Below, piece after piece: positions 20,012 to 30,327 of a stretch of 64,000 nucleotides of DNA (positions are counted from its first letter, which is position 1; the number at the start of each line of letters is the position of its first letter). The notes under the pieces are model-generated. The model was given only the letters and a program-made list of their open reading frames with translations. It was not told where the DNA came from and ran no database searches. This stretch comes from Comamonas halotolerans (GTDB lineage Bacteria > Pseudomonadota > Gammaproteobacteria > Burkholderiales > Burkholderiaceae_C). The stretch is taken from assembly GCF_030162935.1 (NCBI RefSeq), contig NZ_JASAUZ010000004.1:33418-97417 (forward strand), given 5' to 3'. A program made the translations under genes and the position numbers.

Positions 20012-21102
20012 GCGTTCACCCCACGGCGTTGCCATAGGTCTTTCAGATGCCAGCGATTGTGGCGAACGGCCAGTCCCAAAATGGCGATTGCCAAGATGCT
20101 GCCATGAATGCCTAGCAGGTAGGTGGCCAAAGAGATACGGCCGGAGGCCACCCAGCTCTGTCCCATGCTCATCAGGTTGTAGTAAACCACGAAGGCCAGC
20201 AACGCGACGACGAGACTTGTGCTCTGACCAGCGCGAGGGTTGACGATGGTGATAGCCAAGGCGAGTACCAGTAGATTCAGTGCTGCCAGGGGGAGGCCAG
20301 CACGCCAGCCAGCTTCTGCCATGTATACAGGAGAGCTGTTCTTGAGCAGCTCGGGGGTGGAAATTGCGCGGGCCGTCAGTCGTGCCTGGGTACCGCTATT
20401 TTCTTCCAGGCGCAGTGTGTAAGTGTCGAAGTGCGTGAGCTTGATCTGCCCGCTGGCATGGTTGGTTTCCACACGTTGGCCTTCAGTGAGTACCGCATTG
20501 CGAGCACCATTCACGACCTGAATTTGGGCGCTCTTCGAAGAAGTAACAATTTCGCGATCCTTGCGTTGCTCGACCAGAAAGATATTGCTGGCCGATTCTT
20601 CGGAGATGCTGTCTTTGTCAATGAAAATGACTCGGCTGCCATCGGATGATTCCTGAAACTCGCCAGGTGCAATTCGGTCAATATCGCTGCGCTGCTCAAA
20701 CTGTGCGCGCAATTCTTGCACCTGTTGATTGCTCCAAGGCCACACCAGCAAGCCCAATACTGCAATCACTGCCACAATGGGCCATGCAAATCGCAAGATG
20801 GGTTTGAGTTGGCTGGCCAGACCTTGACCACTGGCAAACCAGATAGCCATTTCGCTATCACGGTACATGCGCGAGAGCGTGCCTACCACGGCAACAAACA
20901 GGCTCAAGGTCAAGATGGTCGACATTTGCCCCAGCACGGTAAACCCCATGACCAGCATGACGTCCGATGGGCTGACCGAGCCTTTGGTGGCTTGGCCCAG
21001 TGTACGGATCAGCATCATGGTCATGACCACGGTGATGAGTACCACCAAGGTGGCACCGAAGCTGCGGCTCAGCTCCTTACGTATGGATGAATCGAATAAC
21101 AT
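20008..21102 (-). CDS. lptF: LPS export permease LptF
   Basis: A 364-residue partner of LptG. MLFDSSIRKELSRSFGATLV opens the first membrane segment; SLFVAVVGTLSRMYRDSEM is the LptB-contact coupling helix region. Three C-terminal segments close the protein. It is divergent from pepA with only 24 bases between the starts, an arrangement common in proteobacteria. Confidence 0.96.
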   Translation of the reverse strand: MLFDSSIRKELSRSFGATLVVLITVVMTMMLIRTLGQATKGSVSPSDVMLVMGFTVLGQMSTILTLSLFVAVVGTLSRMYRDSEMAIWFASGQGLASQLKPILRFAWPIVAVIAVLGLLVWPWSNQQVQELRAQFEQRSDIDRIAPGEFQESSDGSRVIFIDKDSISEESASNIFLVEQRKDREIVTSSKSAQIQVVNGARNAVLTEGQRVETNHASGQIKLTHFDTYTLRLEENSGTQARLTARAISTPELLKNSSPVYMAEAGWRAGLPLAALNLLVLALAITIVNPRAGQSTSLVVALLAFVVYYNLMSMGQSWVASGRISLATYLLGIHGSILAIAILGLAVRHNRWHLKDLWQRRGVNA

Positions 21103-21126
21103 TGGCAAAAAAGGAAAACGCCGATT

Positions 21127-22686
21127 ATGAACTTTGAACTGAAGGCTTTGAATCTGTCCAGCGCTGCTGCTGCAAAGTGCGATCTTCTTTTATTGTTGGT
21201 GCCAGAGTCATTCAAGCCACAACAAGACCCTTTGTCGGCGCTTGTGCGTAGTGCCTTGAAACACGGTGACTGGTCACAAGCGTCCGGGAAACAGTTGCAT
21301 TTGTACCAGCCCCAGGGGGTTCAGGCACGCCGTGTGTTGCTGGTGGGTGTAGGTGAGGGCCAGGTGCGTGATGTCCGTGCAGCGCTGACAGGCGCGGGAG
21401 CCTTGTTGAAGGCAGAGGGTGTGAAGCACGCCATGATTTGTCTGAGTGCGATGGCCGGTGCTCAAGAGCAGGAGGCAGTGCGGGCAGTGGTGCAATGCGT
21501 ATCGGATGTTTCTTACGTCTATACCCTGACCAAGCCTCAGGCCAAGGCCTGCGCACTGAGCAAAGTGACTGTCGGCGTTGAGGATAAGCGCGCGCATGCT
21601 CAGGTATTTGAACAAACAGTAGCAGTCGCTTTGGGTCAAGCTCTGGCCAAGGAGTGGGGTAACCGCCCTGCCAACCATGCCACTCCAAGTCTGCTGTCCA
21701 AAGCTGCTAAAGAGTTGGCACAGCATGCGCAGATTGAGTGCAAAGTGCACGGTCCCAAAGAAGTTGCCAAGCTAGGTATGGGGGCGTTCCTTGCGGTAGC
21801 GCAAGGCTCCAAAGAGCCTTTGCAGTTCATTGAGTTGAGCTACAACGGCGCAGCCAAGTCTCAAGCGCCTGTGGTGCTGGTGGGCAAAGGCATTACGTTC
21901 GATACCGGAGGTATCTCGCTCAAGCCTGCAGCTGCCATGGATGAGATGAAGTTCGATATGTGCGGTGCAGCCAGTGTGCTGGGTGTCTTCCGTGCACTGG
22001 CCGAACTCAAGCCGGCTATCAATGTGGTGGGCTTGATCCCTGCTTGTGAAAACATGCCTGATGGTGCAGCCGTCAAGCCTGGAGATGTCGTTACAAGCAT
22101 GAGTGGTCAGACCATTGAGATCCTCAATACCGATGCGGAAGGCCGTTTGGTGCTGTGTGATACCTTGACCTATGCAACACGTTTCAAGCCCTCGGCTGTG
22201 ATTGACATTGCGACTTTGACCGGTGCATGTGTAATTGCCTTGGGAGGAGTGCGCTCTGGCATGTATGCGAATCAGGATTCATTGGGTCTCGCGTTGCAGC
22301 AAGCTGGCGAAAAGAGTCACGATTTGTGCTGGCGCATGCCACTGGATGATGATTACGCTGAAGGTCTGAAGAGCAATTTTGCCGATGTGGGTAATGTGGC
22401 TGGCCGGGCTGGTGGTTCAATCACCGCAGCGAAGTTTTTGCAGCGCTTCGTAGCAGACATGGCTTGGGCGCACCTGGATATTGCTGGCACTGCCTGGAAA
22501 GAAGGTGCAGCCAAGGGGGCAACGGGTCGACCAGTGCCTTTGCTAGTGCAGTATTTGCTGGATGTTGCACAGCAGCCAGCCGCCAAAGTGCCCAAGGCGT
22601 CGACCGCCGTCAAACGTATGCGTAAACCAGCGGCCAAGACCGAAGGTTTGCAGGTCAAAGCTCCTGTGAAAGCGCCGCAAGTTTGA
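21127..22686 (+). CDS. pepA: Leucyl aminopeptidase (PepA)
   Basis: M17 dizinc aminopeptidase, 519 residues. GKGITFDTGGISLKPAAAMD and NTDAEGRLVLCDTLTYA carry the metal ligands and catalytic residues. The last 35 residues (PKASTAVKRMRKPAAKTEGL and on) are a Lys/Pro/Ala-rich tail beyond the family domain. The stop overlaps the holC start (TGATG). PepA also acts as a DNA-binding protein in E. coli; that is not testable here. Confidence 0.95.
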   Translation: MNFELKALNLSSAAAAKCDLLLLLVPESFKPQQDPLSALVRSALKHGDWSQASGKQLHLYQPQGVQARRVLLVGVGEGQVRDVRAALTGAGALLKAEGVKHAMICLSAMAGAQEQEAVRAVVQCVSDVSYVYTLTKPQAKACALSKVTVGVEDKRAHAQVFEQTVAVALGQALAKEWGNRPANHATPSLLSKAAKELAQHAQIECKVHGPKEVAKLGMGAFLAVAQGSKEPLQFIELSYNGAAKSQAPVVLVGKGITFDTGGISLKPAAAMDEMKFDMCGAASVLGVFRALAELKPAINVVGLIPACENMPDGAAVKPGDVVTSMSGQTIEILNTDAEGRLVLCDTLTYATRFKPSAVIDIATLTGACVIALGGVRSGMYANQDSLGLALQQAGEKSHDLCWRMPLDDDYAEGLKSNFADVGNVAGRAGGSITAAKFLQRFVADMAWAHLDIAGTAWKEGAAKGATGRPVPLLVQYLLDVAQQPAAKVPKASTAVKRMRKPAAKTEGLQVKAPVKAPQV

Positions 22687-23138
22687 TGACCGCATCGTCC
22701 AAGCCACAGGTGGCATTTCATTTCAATGCGCCGGACAAGCTCGATTATGCCTGTCGCTTTATTCGTAAAGCGCTGCGCCATGATGCGCGCGTGACCGTGG
22801 TTGCTCCTCTGGAGCGACTGCGTCAATTGTCTACGCGGCTTTGGAAATTTGCCGGGCATGAGTTTTTGGCCCATGCCGTGCAAGGTGATGATGCTGAGCT
22901 TGTTGCGCTTGCGCCTGTGCTCTTGGTGGAGTCGGCAGCAGCCAGTGTTCATCGCGATGTACTGCTGAATTTGGGGATGGACATGCCTGACGGCTTTGAC
23001 TCATTTGCCAAAGTAGTGGAAGTGGTCTCAAGCTTTGACGAGCAAGATCGCGCCATGGCTCGTGTAAGGTGGCGCAGCTATCAAAGTGCTGGTCATGTGA
23101 TAGAGCGCTTTGATCTTGTTCTGAAGGAAGGAGGATGA
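22686..23138 (+). CDS. holC: DNA polymerase III subunit chi
   Basis: A 150-residue chi subunit of the clamp-loader complex that links the replisome to SSB. QVAFHFNAPDKLDYACRFIR at the N-terminus and SFDEQDRAMARVRWRSYQSA near the C-terminus match the family. The ATG overlaps the pepA stop, the usual pepA-holC arrangement. Confidence 0.92.
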   Translation: MTASSKPQVAFHFNAPDKLDYACRFIRKALRHDARVTVVAPLERLRQLSTRLWKFAGHEFLAHAVQGDDAELVALAPVLLVESAAASVHRDVLLNLGMDMPDGFDSFAKVVEVVSSFDEQDRAMARVRWRSYQSAGHVIERFDLVLKEGG

Positions 23139-23141
23139 GTG

Positions 23142-23576
23142 ATGTCTGGTAGGGATAGTCGCCAGCCTCCGCGCTTCGTGCCCACATTGACCGATGTTGT
23201 GCAGGAGGCAGTGCATGTGCCGCCTGCAGCAAACTCCGTGGAATATGTCCTTGCGCAGACTCCTGTTCTGGGGGCTGAAGAGGTGGCGTTTGCAGGACAA
23301 AGTGCCCAGACAGCCCAGAGCGCGAATGAACCAGATTGGGCCCAGACGGCAAAGGCTATACAGTCCAAGGTGATGGAGCGTATCGACACAGACTTGGAAG
23401 AGCGCTTGCGTTATGCCCTGTCCGAGATGGTGCAGTTGCACACGCAGGCTCTGTACCAGGCAATTCGCCAAGATGTGGAAGATTTGGTGCGCACCTCTGT
23501 CCATGAGGCAATTGCGCAAGAGCTAGCTCTCATGCGCGATACTCAAAATCGTGATGACCCGGAGGGGGGGGCTTAG
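23142..23576 (+). CDS. Hypothetical protein following holC
   Basis: A 144-residue protein of unknown function. The N-terminal half is low-complexity; the C-terminal half (TDLEERLRYALSEMVQLHTQ, AIRQDVEDLVRTSVHEAIAQ) is predicted helical. Burkholderiales often carry a small DUF2486-type protein here; this may be one. An eight-G run (23564-23571) lies just before the stop. The stop overlaps the stop of the convergent dehydrogenase gene by four bases. Confidence 0.75.
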   Translation: MSGRDSRQPPRFVPTLTDVVQEAVHVPPAANSVEYVLAQTPVLGAEEVAFAGQSAQTAQSANEPDWAQTAKAIQSKVMERIDTDLEERLRYALSEMVQLHTQALYQAIRQDVEDLVRTSVHEAIAQELALMRDTQNRDDPEGGA

Positions 23577-24574
23577 CGCTGCAGTGCCTCAGGGTTCAAA
23601 ATATTGCTTGGTTGGCCGTGGATGAAATTCAGCACATTGTCAAAGGCAGAGCCAAAGTACAGCTCATAACTGTCTTGCTCTACATAGCCTATATGAGGGG
23701 TACAGATACAGTTTTCCATGCGCAACAGCGATTGCCCTTGCAAGATTGGCTCACTCTCGAATACGTCGACTGCTGCTAGCCCGGGGCGACCTTGTTGCAA
23801 AGCCCTGGTCAATGCATCTGGTTCAATCAGTTCTGCTCGTGCTGTATTCACCAGCAATGCCGTAGGCTTCATGCAAGCCAGATCCTGGCTTCGCACAATG
23901 TGCTGCGTGTGTTCGTTCAGCCTCAGATGCAAGGAGAGGACATCACAGGTGGAAAAAAAATCCTCTTTGCTTGGTGCAGCGATATAACCGTCTTGCTGTG
24001 CCTTGAGCCGTGAAGTGTCACTGCCCCAGACGATGACTTGCATGCCAAATGCTTTGCCGTAGCCGGCTACGATTTGCCCAATGCGGCCATAGCCCCAAAT
24101 ACCCAAAGTGCGACCACGCAAGGTGGTGCCGATCGCAAAATTAGGTGGCATGGAGGCAGCTTTAAGACCGGACTGCTGCCATGCACCGTGCTTGAGATTG
24201 GAGATGTACTGTGGCAGGCGGCGCATCGCAGCCATGATGAGCGCCCACGTTAGCTCTGCTGGAGCAATCGGCGAGCCTATGCCCTCAGCAATTGCTACGC
24301 CGTGGTCTGTACAGGCTTGTACATCAACGTGCGGGCCTGCCCTGCCTACTTGTGCGATGAGTCTGAGCTTCGGAAGCTTTTCAATCAGCTGACGCGTGAT
24401 CGGTGTGCGCTCACGAATCAGTACCAGAACCTCTGCATCACGCAGTCGCACTGCAAGCTGACCAACGCCTTTGACGGTATTGGTGAAGACCTTGATGTTG
24501 AACCCATCCAAGCGTGTTGTGCACTGGAGTTTTCGGACAGCATCTTGGTAGTCGTCCAGAATAACAATGTTCAT
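23573..24574 (-). CDS. D-2-hydroxyacid dehydrogenase family protein
   Basis: A 333-residue NAD-dependent dehydrogenase. The NAD fold is LGIWGYGRIGQIVAGYGKAF; the catalytic Arg is in LLVNTARAELIEPDALTRAL, the Glu in GLAAVDVFESEPI, and the His in CICTPHIGYVEQDSYE. The substrate is not identifiable; a phosphoglycerate-dehydrogenase-like or glyoxylate-reductase role is possible. The start at 24574 matches the family N-terminus MNIVILDDYQDAVRKL. Confidence 0.88.
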   Translation of the reverse strand: MNIVILDDYQDAVRKLQCTTRLDGFNIKVFTNTVKGVGQLAVRLRDAEVLVLIRERTPITRQLIEKLPKLRLIAQVGRAGPHVDVQACTDHGVAIAEGIGSPIAPAELTWALIMAAMRRLPQYISNLKHGAWQQSGLKAASMPPNFAIGTTLRGRTLGIWGYGRIGQIVAGYGKAFGMQVIVWGSDTSRLKAQQDGYIAAPSKEDFFSTCDVLSLHLRLNEHTQHIVRSQDLACMKPTALLVNTARAELIEPDALTRALQQGRPGLAAVDVFESEPILQGQSLLRMENCICTPHIGYVEQDSYELYFGSAFDNVLNFIHGQPSNILNPEALQR

Positions 24575-24775
24575 GGGCAATGGAGGCTGAGTGGCAAGAG
24601 CGGGAGATTCAGCGCAAACTCGAAAGGTATTGCAGCAGAGCTTGCATTGTCCTATACCTGCCACTTATTAGGCATGCGGATAAACACATCTCGTGTACGG
24701 CACTGCGATATTTGTAAGTATTCCCTACTGAAGAGGATGACACATCGGTGTAAGGCGGCAGTTTGACGAGGTGCT

Positions 24776-24955
24776 TTAGCGCTTGGCTTGCAGCCTGGTA
24801 ATGTGGGGTGTAGCAGGCAAAACAGACTTCGCACGCTCCCAAGTCAGACGCACATCGGTTTTATCAGCCGAGCGATAGGTGAAGTTGTGGCTCAGCAACC
24901 CCCCACTGCTGGGCATGATGGGTTGGCGTGATGTGGACAGAGGTGTGGCACTCAT
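24776..24955 (-). CDS. Small protein of unknown function, 59 aa
   Basis: Not recognised. A perfect AGGAGG lies five bases before the ATG at 24955, which is the main support. The peptide (MSATPLSTSRQPIMPSSGGL, then FTYRSADKTDVRLTWERAK) has no membrane segment and is basic. It lies downstream of lexA and the 87-residue gene on the same strand, 169 bases after the latter. Confidence 0.6.
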   Translation of the reverse strand: MSATPLSTSRQPIMPSSGGLLSHNFTYRSADKTDVRLTWERAKSVLPATPHITRLQAKR

Positions 24956-25124
24956 AATTCCTCCTGTCGGTGTATTTGAAGCCTGAGCTTCCATTCGCTG
25001 CGACATCTGAATCATGCCGCATTTTTGTCGGCTGAGTCCGCTTGGTTCACTCTTCTTGCTGTCAGCTGTTCGGGGTGTGTGTATGACAGTCAAATGATGG
25101 CATTGGAATATTTTTGCGTTCGAA

Positions 25125-25388
25125 CTAGTGCATGGCGATGCGCCAAGCATTAAGTGTTTCTTGAGCAGCCAACTCGTCAAGAGCCGCGCAGACATCAGCA
25201 AGTTTGCCAGAGAGGGCAAAGCGCTGGTTATCTCCATCTTTGGTACGCCGCATCAGCCGTACGTTGCCACTGTAGGCGTTGCAATCAAGTGGCACATAGG
25301 GATTGTCAGTGAAAGTGGTTTGGTTACTGGCAGCATCAGAGGCTGCATCAATGCGGGTCAAAGGCAGGTTGCAGTGCAGAAGTTGCAT
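25125..25388 (-). CDS. Small protein of unknown function, 87 aa
   Basis: Not recognised. GGAGG sits eight bases before the ATG at 25388. The C-terminal half (FALSGKLADVCAALDELAAQ) looks amphipathic-helical. It starts 100 bases after the lexA stop on the same strand, so it could be read from the lexA promoter, but no LexA-box-like site is seen directly in front of it. Confidence 0.65.
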   Translation of the reverse strand: MQLLHCNLPLTRIDAASDAASNQTTFTDNPYVPLDCNAYSGNVRLMRRTKDGDNQRFALSGKLADVCAALDELAAQETLNAWRIAMH

Positions 25389-25488
25389 GGCGATATCCTC
25401 CAGGTTGGGTATTTAAGGCAAAAACAGGCGACAGCTATCCCTGCAGCGCGAAAGGCTACATTGGGAGAATGGATGAGTAATGAAGGGT

Positions 25489-26160
25489 TTAGAGGTGGAG
25501 CGAGTTACGAATCAGACCGACAGCCAAGCCTTCAATCGCAAAGTTTTCTTCTTCTCCAACTTTGATGATTGGATAGTCAGGGTTTTCTGGCAGTAACTCA
25601 ATGCCGTTGGGAGACTTGCGCAAGCGCTTGACGGTGACTTCATCGCCCAGACGTGCAACGACGATCTGGCCATTGCGAGCTTCACGTGTGGCTTGCACGG
25701 CAAGCAAATCACCGTCCAGGATGCCGGCATCGCGCATCGACATGCCGCGCACACGCAGCAAGTAGTCAGGCTTGGTGGCAAACATGCTACTTTCCACGGC
25801 AAAGCTTTGATCGATATGCTCTTGCGCCAAAATGGGCGAGCCAGCGGCCACACGACCTACCAAAGGTAGCAAAAGTGGTTGCATGGCTGTAATGGGCAGG
25901 TCAAAGTGTGTTCCACGTGCCGCGTTGATGTGGCGCACGGTATCGCTGATGAGGCGGATGCCACGCGAAGTTCCGCTGACCAGCTCCAGCACGCCTTTGC
26001 GTGCCAGCGCTTTCAGGTGCTCCTCCGCAGCGTTGGCGGATTTAAAACCAAGGGTGCGTGCAATTTCTGCACGTGTTGGCGGCGCGCCTGTACGTGAGAT
26101 AGCCTCTTGAATGAGGTCCAGAATTTGCTGCTGTCTGGGGGTGAGGGGGGTGTGCTCCAT
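25489..26160 (-). CDS. lexA: LexA repressor
   Basis: SOS-response repressor of 223 residues. The winged helix-turn-helix is in residues 1-70 ([20 protein letters not shown]). The self-cleavage bond is Ala106-Gly107 in GRVAAGSP; the catalytic dyad is Ser141 (GMSMRD) and Lys178 (VTVKRL). Two LexA boxes lie directly upstream, indicating autorepression. Confidence 0.98.
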   Translation of the reverse strand: MEHTPLTPRQQQILDLIQEAISRTGAPPTRAEIARTLGFKSANAAEEHLKALARKGVLELVSGTSRGIRLISDTVRHINAARGTHFDLPITAMQPLLLPLVGRVAAGSPILAQEHIDQSFAVESSMFATKPDYLLRVRGMSMRDAGILDGDLLAVQATREARNGQIVVARLGDEVTVKRLRKSPNGIELLPENPDYPIIKVGEEENFAIEGLAVGLIRNSLHL

Positions 26161-26179
26161 GCCTGTCCTTGCTAGGAAT

Positions 26180-26199
26180 TACTGTTTGTTTATCCAGTA
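26180..26199. promoter_or_regulatory. LexA box 1
   Basis: TACTG-N10-CAGTA, a perfect CTG-N10-CAG operator with a symmetric extension, starting 20 bases upstream of the lexA start codon. Confidence 0.85.
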
Positions 26200-26218
26200 C
26201 CTGTATTTTTAACCAGTT
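26199..26218. promoter_or_regulatory. LexA box 2
   Basis: CTG (26201-26203) and CAG (26214-26216) separated by 10 bases. It abuts box 1 and lies 16 bases before the GTG of the divergent asparaginase gene, which could therefore share the control. Confidence 0.8.
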
Positions 26219-26233
26219 TGATGAGGGCTGCAA

Positions 26234-27193
26234 GTGTCTGATGCAAGAAAAATTGTGATCCTGGGGACGGGAGGGACTATTGCTGGTCAAGGAAGTGCGG
26301 ATGGCGGCAGTGTTGGTTACAAGGCAGGGCAAATCTCTGTTGCTCAGTTGCTACAGCCCGTGGTGCGAGAAAGCATGCAAGGCCGTTTCGCTTTCGAGGT
26401 GGAGCAAGTTGCCCAGCTCGACAGCAAAGATATGGATATTGCAACCTGGCAGGTCTTGGCCAAAGCAAGCTCGAGGTGGCTAGCACAGACCGATGTGGCA
26501 GGGATTGTGATTACCCATGGCACTGATACCTTGGAAGAGACTGCTTGGTTTTTGCAATGCGTGTTGCAGCCTGAAAAGCCTGTGGTGATGACATGCGCCA
26601 TGCGGCCAGCTACTGCGTTATCCGCAGATGGGCCAGCCAATTTGCGCGATGCAGTGATCTGTGCTGCGCAAGCGGCTGCAGGGGTTTGGATCGCAGCGGC
26701 AGGGGAGGTGCACAGTGCGCAATGGTTGCGCAAGGTGCACCCATACCGTGTGAATGCATTCTCTTCAGCGGCTCACGGGCCTGTTGGCTGGGTGGAAGAG
26801 GGGCATGTGCGTTGGCTGCCTGGCTTGGAGGCGCAGCGAGCAGCTCCGCTGGATAAAGGAGTATGGGCAAGAGATGCTGCTCAGTGGCCCTGGGTAGAAA
26901 TTGTCACCAGCACCGCGGCTGCAAGGCCAGCCCAGGTGGATGCGCTGGTCACAGCAGGCGTTCAGGGGTTGGTGGTTGCGTGCACTGGTAATGGATCTGT
27001 CCATCAAGCCTTGATGGACGCATTACACCGAGCCATGATGCAAGGAGTTCAGGTGTGGCGGACCACACGCTGTGAGCAAGGGCAAATTGTGCTGGGAGAC
27101 GGAGAAGAGGACTCCTGCGTATCTTCACTGAGTGCGGTGAAGGCACGCATTAGTCTGATGCTGAAGCTATTGCATGAACAGTCGCTCAATTGA
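26234..27193 (+). CDS. L-asparaginase family protein
   Basis: Hydrolyses asparagine to aspartate and ammonia. The 319-residue protein with a GTG start carries both catalytic Thr motifs: ILGTGGTIAG at residues 9-18 and ITHGTDTLEETAWF near residue 93. There is no signal peptide, so it is cytoplasmic. It is divergent from lexA across the two LexA boxes. Confidence 0.92.
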   Translation: MSDARKIVILGTGGTIAGQGSADGGSVGYKAGQISVAQLLQPVVRESMQGRFAFEVEQVAQLDSKDMDIATWQVLAKASSRWLAQTDVAGIVITHGTDTLEETAWFLQCVLQPEKPVVMTCAMRPATALSADGPANLRDAVICAAQAAAGVWIAAAGEVHSAQWLRKVHPYRVNAFSSAAHGPVGWVEEGHVRWLPGLEAQRAAPLDKGVWARDAAQWPWVEIVTSTAAARPAQVDALVTAGVQGLVVACTGNGSVHQALMDALHRAMMQGVQVWRTTRCEQGQIVLGDGEEDSCVSSLSAVKARISLMLKLLHEQSLN

Positions 27194-27212
27194 AATATCT
27201 GTTCAAGAAATG

Positions 27213-27243
27213 AAAAAAGCTGCCTGAGTGGGGCAGCTTTTTT
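27213..27243. terminator. Bidirectional terminator between asparaginase and adk
   Basis: AAAAAAGCTGCC (27213-27224) pairs with GGCAGCTTTTTT (27232-27243). Confidence 0.9.
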
Positions 27244-27263
27244 GATGGTGCGAAATGCAGTAC

Positions 27264-28324
<1,061 letters not shown>

Positions 28325-29086
28325 TCATTGCTGAGCTAGCAGCAGGCGCACGCGTTCCAGATCTTCGGGCGTGTCTACGCCAGCGCCAGGTGCTTGGTGT
28401 GTGATGTGGACTGCAATCTGGTGTCCGTGCCAAAGTGCTCGCAACTGTTCCAATGATTCAACCTGCTCGGTCGGCGCTGGTGAGAGCTGCGGAAAACTGC
28501 GTAAAAACCCCGCTTTGTACGCGTATATGCCCACGTGTCGCAAGGGCGTGAAAGCACTGTTTTCGTTCCACCACTGTGTGCTTGCACTGTCACGATGGAA
28601 AGGAATGGGGGCTCGGCTGAAATAGTGCGCTAGCCCCTGGGAATTGCACACCACTTTCACCACATTGGGGTTCAGATATTCTTCATGGGAGGCAATAGGA
28701 TGGGCGGCAGTACCCATGCTGGCCTCTTGTGCGTTGGCCAGGACTTGGGCCACGGCATTGATCAAGGCTGGGTCAATGAGTGGTTCATCTCCCTGCACGT
28801 TAACCACCATCTCATCGCCATCCAAGCCCAACTCTGTGCAGGCTTCAGCCAGGCGATCACTACCACTGGGATGTTCGGGCTTGGTGAGCACGGCCTCAAT
28901 GCCATGGTGTTCGCAAGCTTGCGCAATAGCGGCACTGTCTGCAGCTACCACCACACGTGTGGCAGCACTTTTTTGCGCTTGCATGGCTACGCGTACCACC
29001 ATGGGCAGGCCAGCAATATCTGCCAATGGTTTGTTGGGCAGGCGGCTTGAAGCCAGACGCGCAGGTATTAAGACGGTAAAGCCCAC
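28325..29086 (-). CDS. kdsB: CMP-KDO synthetase
   Basis: 3-deoxy-manno-octulosonate cytidylyltransferase, 253 residues, which activates KDO for LPS core synthesis. [20 protein letters not shown] is the nucleotide-binding N-terminus; [20 protein letters not shown] holds the metal site. It follows the Trm112-like gene by six bases in an envelope cluster. Confidence 0.97.
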   Translation of the reverse strand: MGFTVLIPARLASSRLPNKPLADIAGLPMVVRVAMQAQKSAATRVVVAADSAAIAQACEHHGIEAVLTKPEHPSGSDRLAEACTELGLDGDEMVVNVQGDEPLIDPALINAVAQVLANAQEASMGTAAHPIASHEEYLNPNVVKVVCNSQGLAHYFSRAPIPFHRDSASTQWWNENSAFTPLRHVGIYAYKAGFLRSFPQLSPAPTEQVESLEQLRALWHGHQIAVHITHQAPGAGVDTPEDLERVRLLLAQQ

Positions 29087-29092
29087 GGTGCC

Positions 29093-29275
29093 TCAGCCTT
29101 CCAGTTCACTGTCTTCAAGGGGACGTGCTTCGTTTTCCAGCAAGATGGGCATGCCATCGCGCACAGGATAGGCCAAGCGGGCACTTTGCGAGATCAGTTC
29201 CTGGCGCTCTTTGTTGAAACGCAAAGGGCCTTTGGTGACGGGGCAAACCAAGAGTTCAAGCAGTTTGGGATCCAT
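29093..29275 (-). CDS. Trm112-family small protein (YcaR type)
   Basis: A 60-residue protein, [20 protein letters not shown] at the start. It has a single CP pair instead of the full zinc ribbon. YcaR-type proteins sit between lpxK and kdsB in many proteobacteria; their role is unclear. Here it lies 21 bases after lpxK. Confidence 0.9.
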   Translation of the reverse strand: MDPKLLELLVCPVTKGPLRFNKERQELISQSARLAYPVRDGMPILLENEARPLEDSELEG

Positions 29276-29296
29276 GGCAATCTACCGGTGGTGTTC

Positions 29297-30319
29297 TTAA
29301 TGAGTGAATGATAGGCACAGCTGTGTGTCCAGGAGATCAAAATATTCTGGGTCTATTTGCAATTGCAAGGGTACAGCGAGCGCCTGGGGCATACGCTGCC
29401 ACAGTTTGGCAGCATCTTTTTCAGTGCAAATCACTTGCAGATGCTGATTGTGTGGTGGTTGCCAGTTTTCAAAATTGTAGTGATCCGGCAAGGCTTCCGA
29501 GCTGGTCAAGTCCAGAGATTGTGCACGCAACATGGCAAAAAAATCTTCTGGTCGGGCAATGGCTGCAAGTGCATGCAGTTGTACTTCGTGCAAGGAAGAC
29601 AAGGGAACGCGTTCGCCGTTGCTGCGTAATGCGTAGGAGGCAAGCTCACGCTGAAGTCTAAAACTCGGTGTACTGCTTGGTGTGCCTTTGGGCGGTGAAG
29701 ACGCTGAATAAAGTATGGCGCTGGCTTGCCGCGGCCAGGGTTCGCGCAAAGGCCCTGCGGGCAGCAGCCAGCCATTGCCGATACCTTCGTCATTGAATAC
29801 GCAGATTTCCAGGTCTCGGGCCAATGCCAGGTGTTGCAGTCCGTCATCACAGACCAGAATGTTGGTATCAGGGTAAGCAGCAAGCAATGCCCGTGCTGCA
29901 TCAATGCGTTGACGTGCCACAAAAACGGGAACGCCACTGGAACGTGCCATCAGCAATGGCTCATCACCCACATCCAGTGGTAAGGATTCAGGTCTGGCTT
30001 CACGGCAATCGTTCAAGTTGCGGCCGTAGCCTCGAGAGATGATTCCTGGGCGCAGTCCCCGTGCTTTCAGATGTTCTACTGTGGCAAGTGTTACAGGGGT
30101 CTTGCCCGCACCTCCTGCAATCACATTGCCAATCACGATGACGGGCACACCAGGGTGCTGCCCCTTTTTTATTCCAAGGTGGTAGAGCTTGCGCTGCAGT
30201 CCTGAGAGAGCGCCGTACAAGCCAGCTACAGGCAACAAGGCGCATGCGGCAAGGCAGCGGTTGCGCCAGATGCTTCGAAGTAGCTCAGAACTTGTACCTT
30301 GGTGTGAGGGGGTGCGCAT
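29297..30319 (-). CDS. lpxK: Tetraacyldisaccharide 4'-kinase
   Basis: Phosphorylates the lipid A precursor at the 4' position. The 340-residue protein has an N-terminal membrane-associated helix (RCLAACALLPVAGLYGAL) and the P-loop VIGNVIAGGAGKTPVTLATV, then LVCDDGLQHLALARDLEICV. It lies eight bases downstream of exbD in the usual exbB-exbD-lpxK-kdsB order. Confidence 0.97.
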   Translation of the reverse strand: MRTPSHQGTSSELLRSIWRNRCLAACALLPVAGLYGALSGLQRKLYHLGIKKGQHPGVPVIVIGNVIAGGAGKTPVTLATVEHLKARGLRPGIISRGYGRNLNDCREARPESLPLDVGDEPLLMARSSGVPVFVARQRIDAARALLAAYPDTNILVCDDGLQHLALARDLEICVFNDEGIGNGWLLPAGPLREPWPRQASAILYSASSPPKGTPSSTPSFRLQRELASYALRSNGERVPLSSLHEVQLHALAAIARPEDFFAMLRAQSLDLTSSEALPDHYNFENWQPPHNQHLQVICTEKDAAKLWQRMPQALAVPLQLQIDPEYFDLLDTQLCLSFTH

Positions 30320-30327
30320 CAGAGGGC

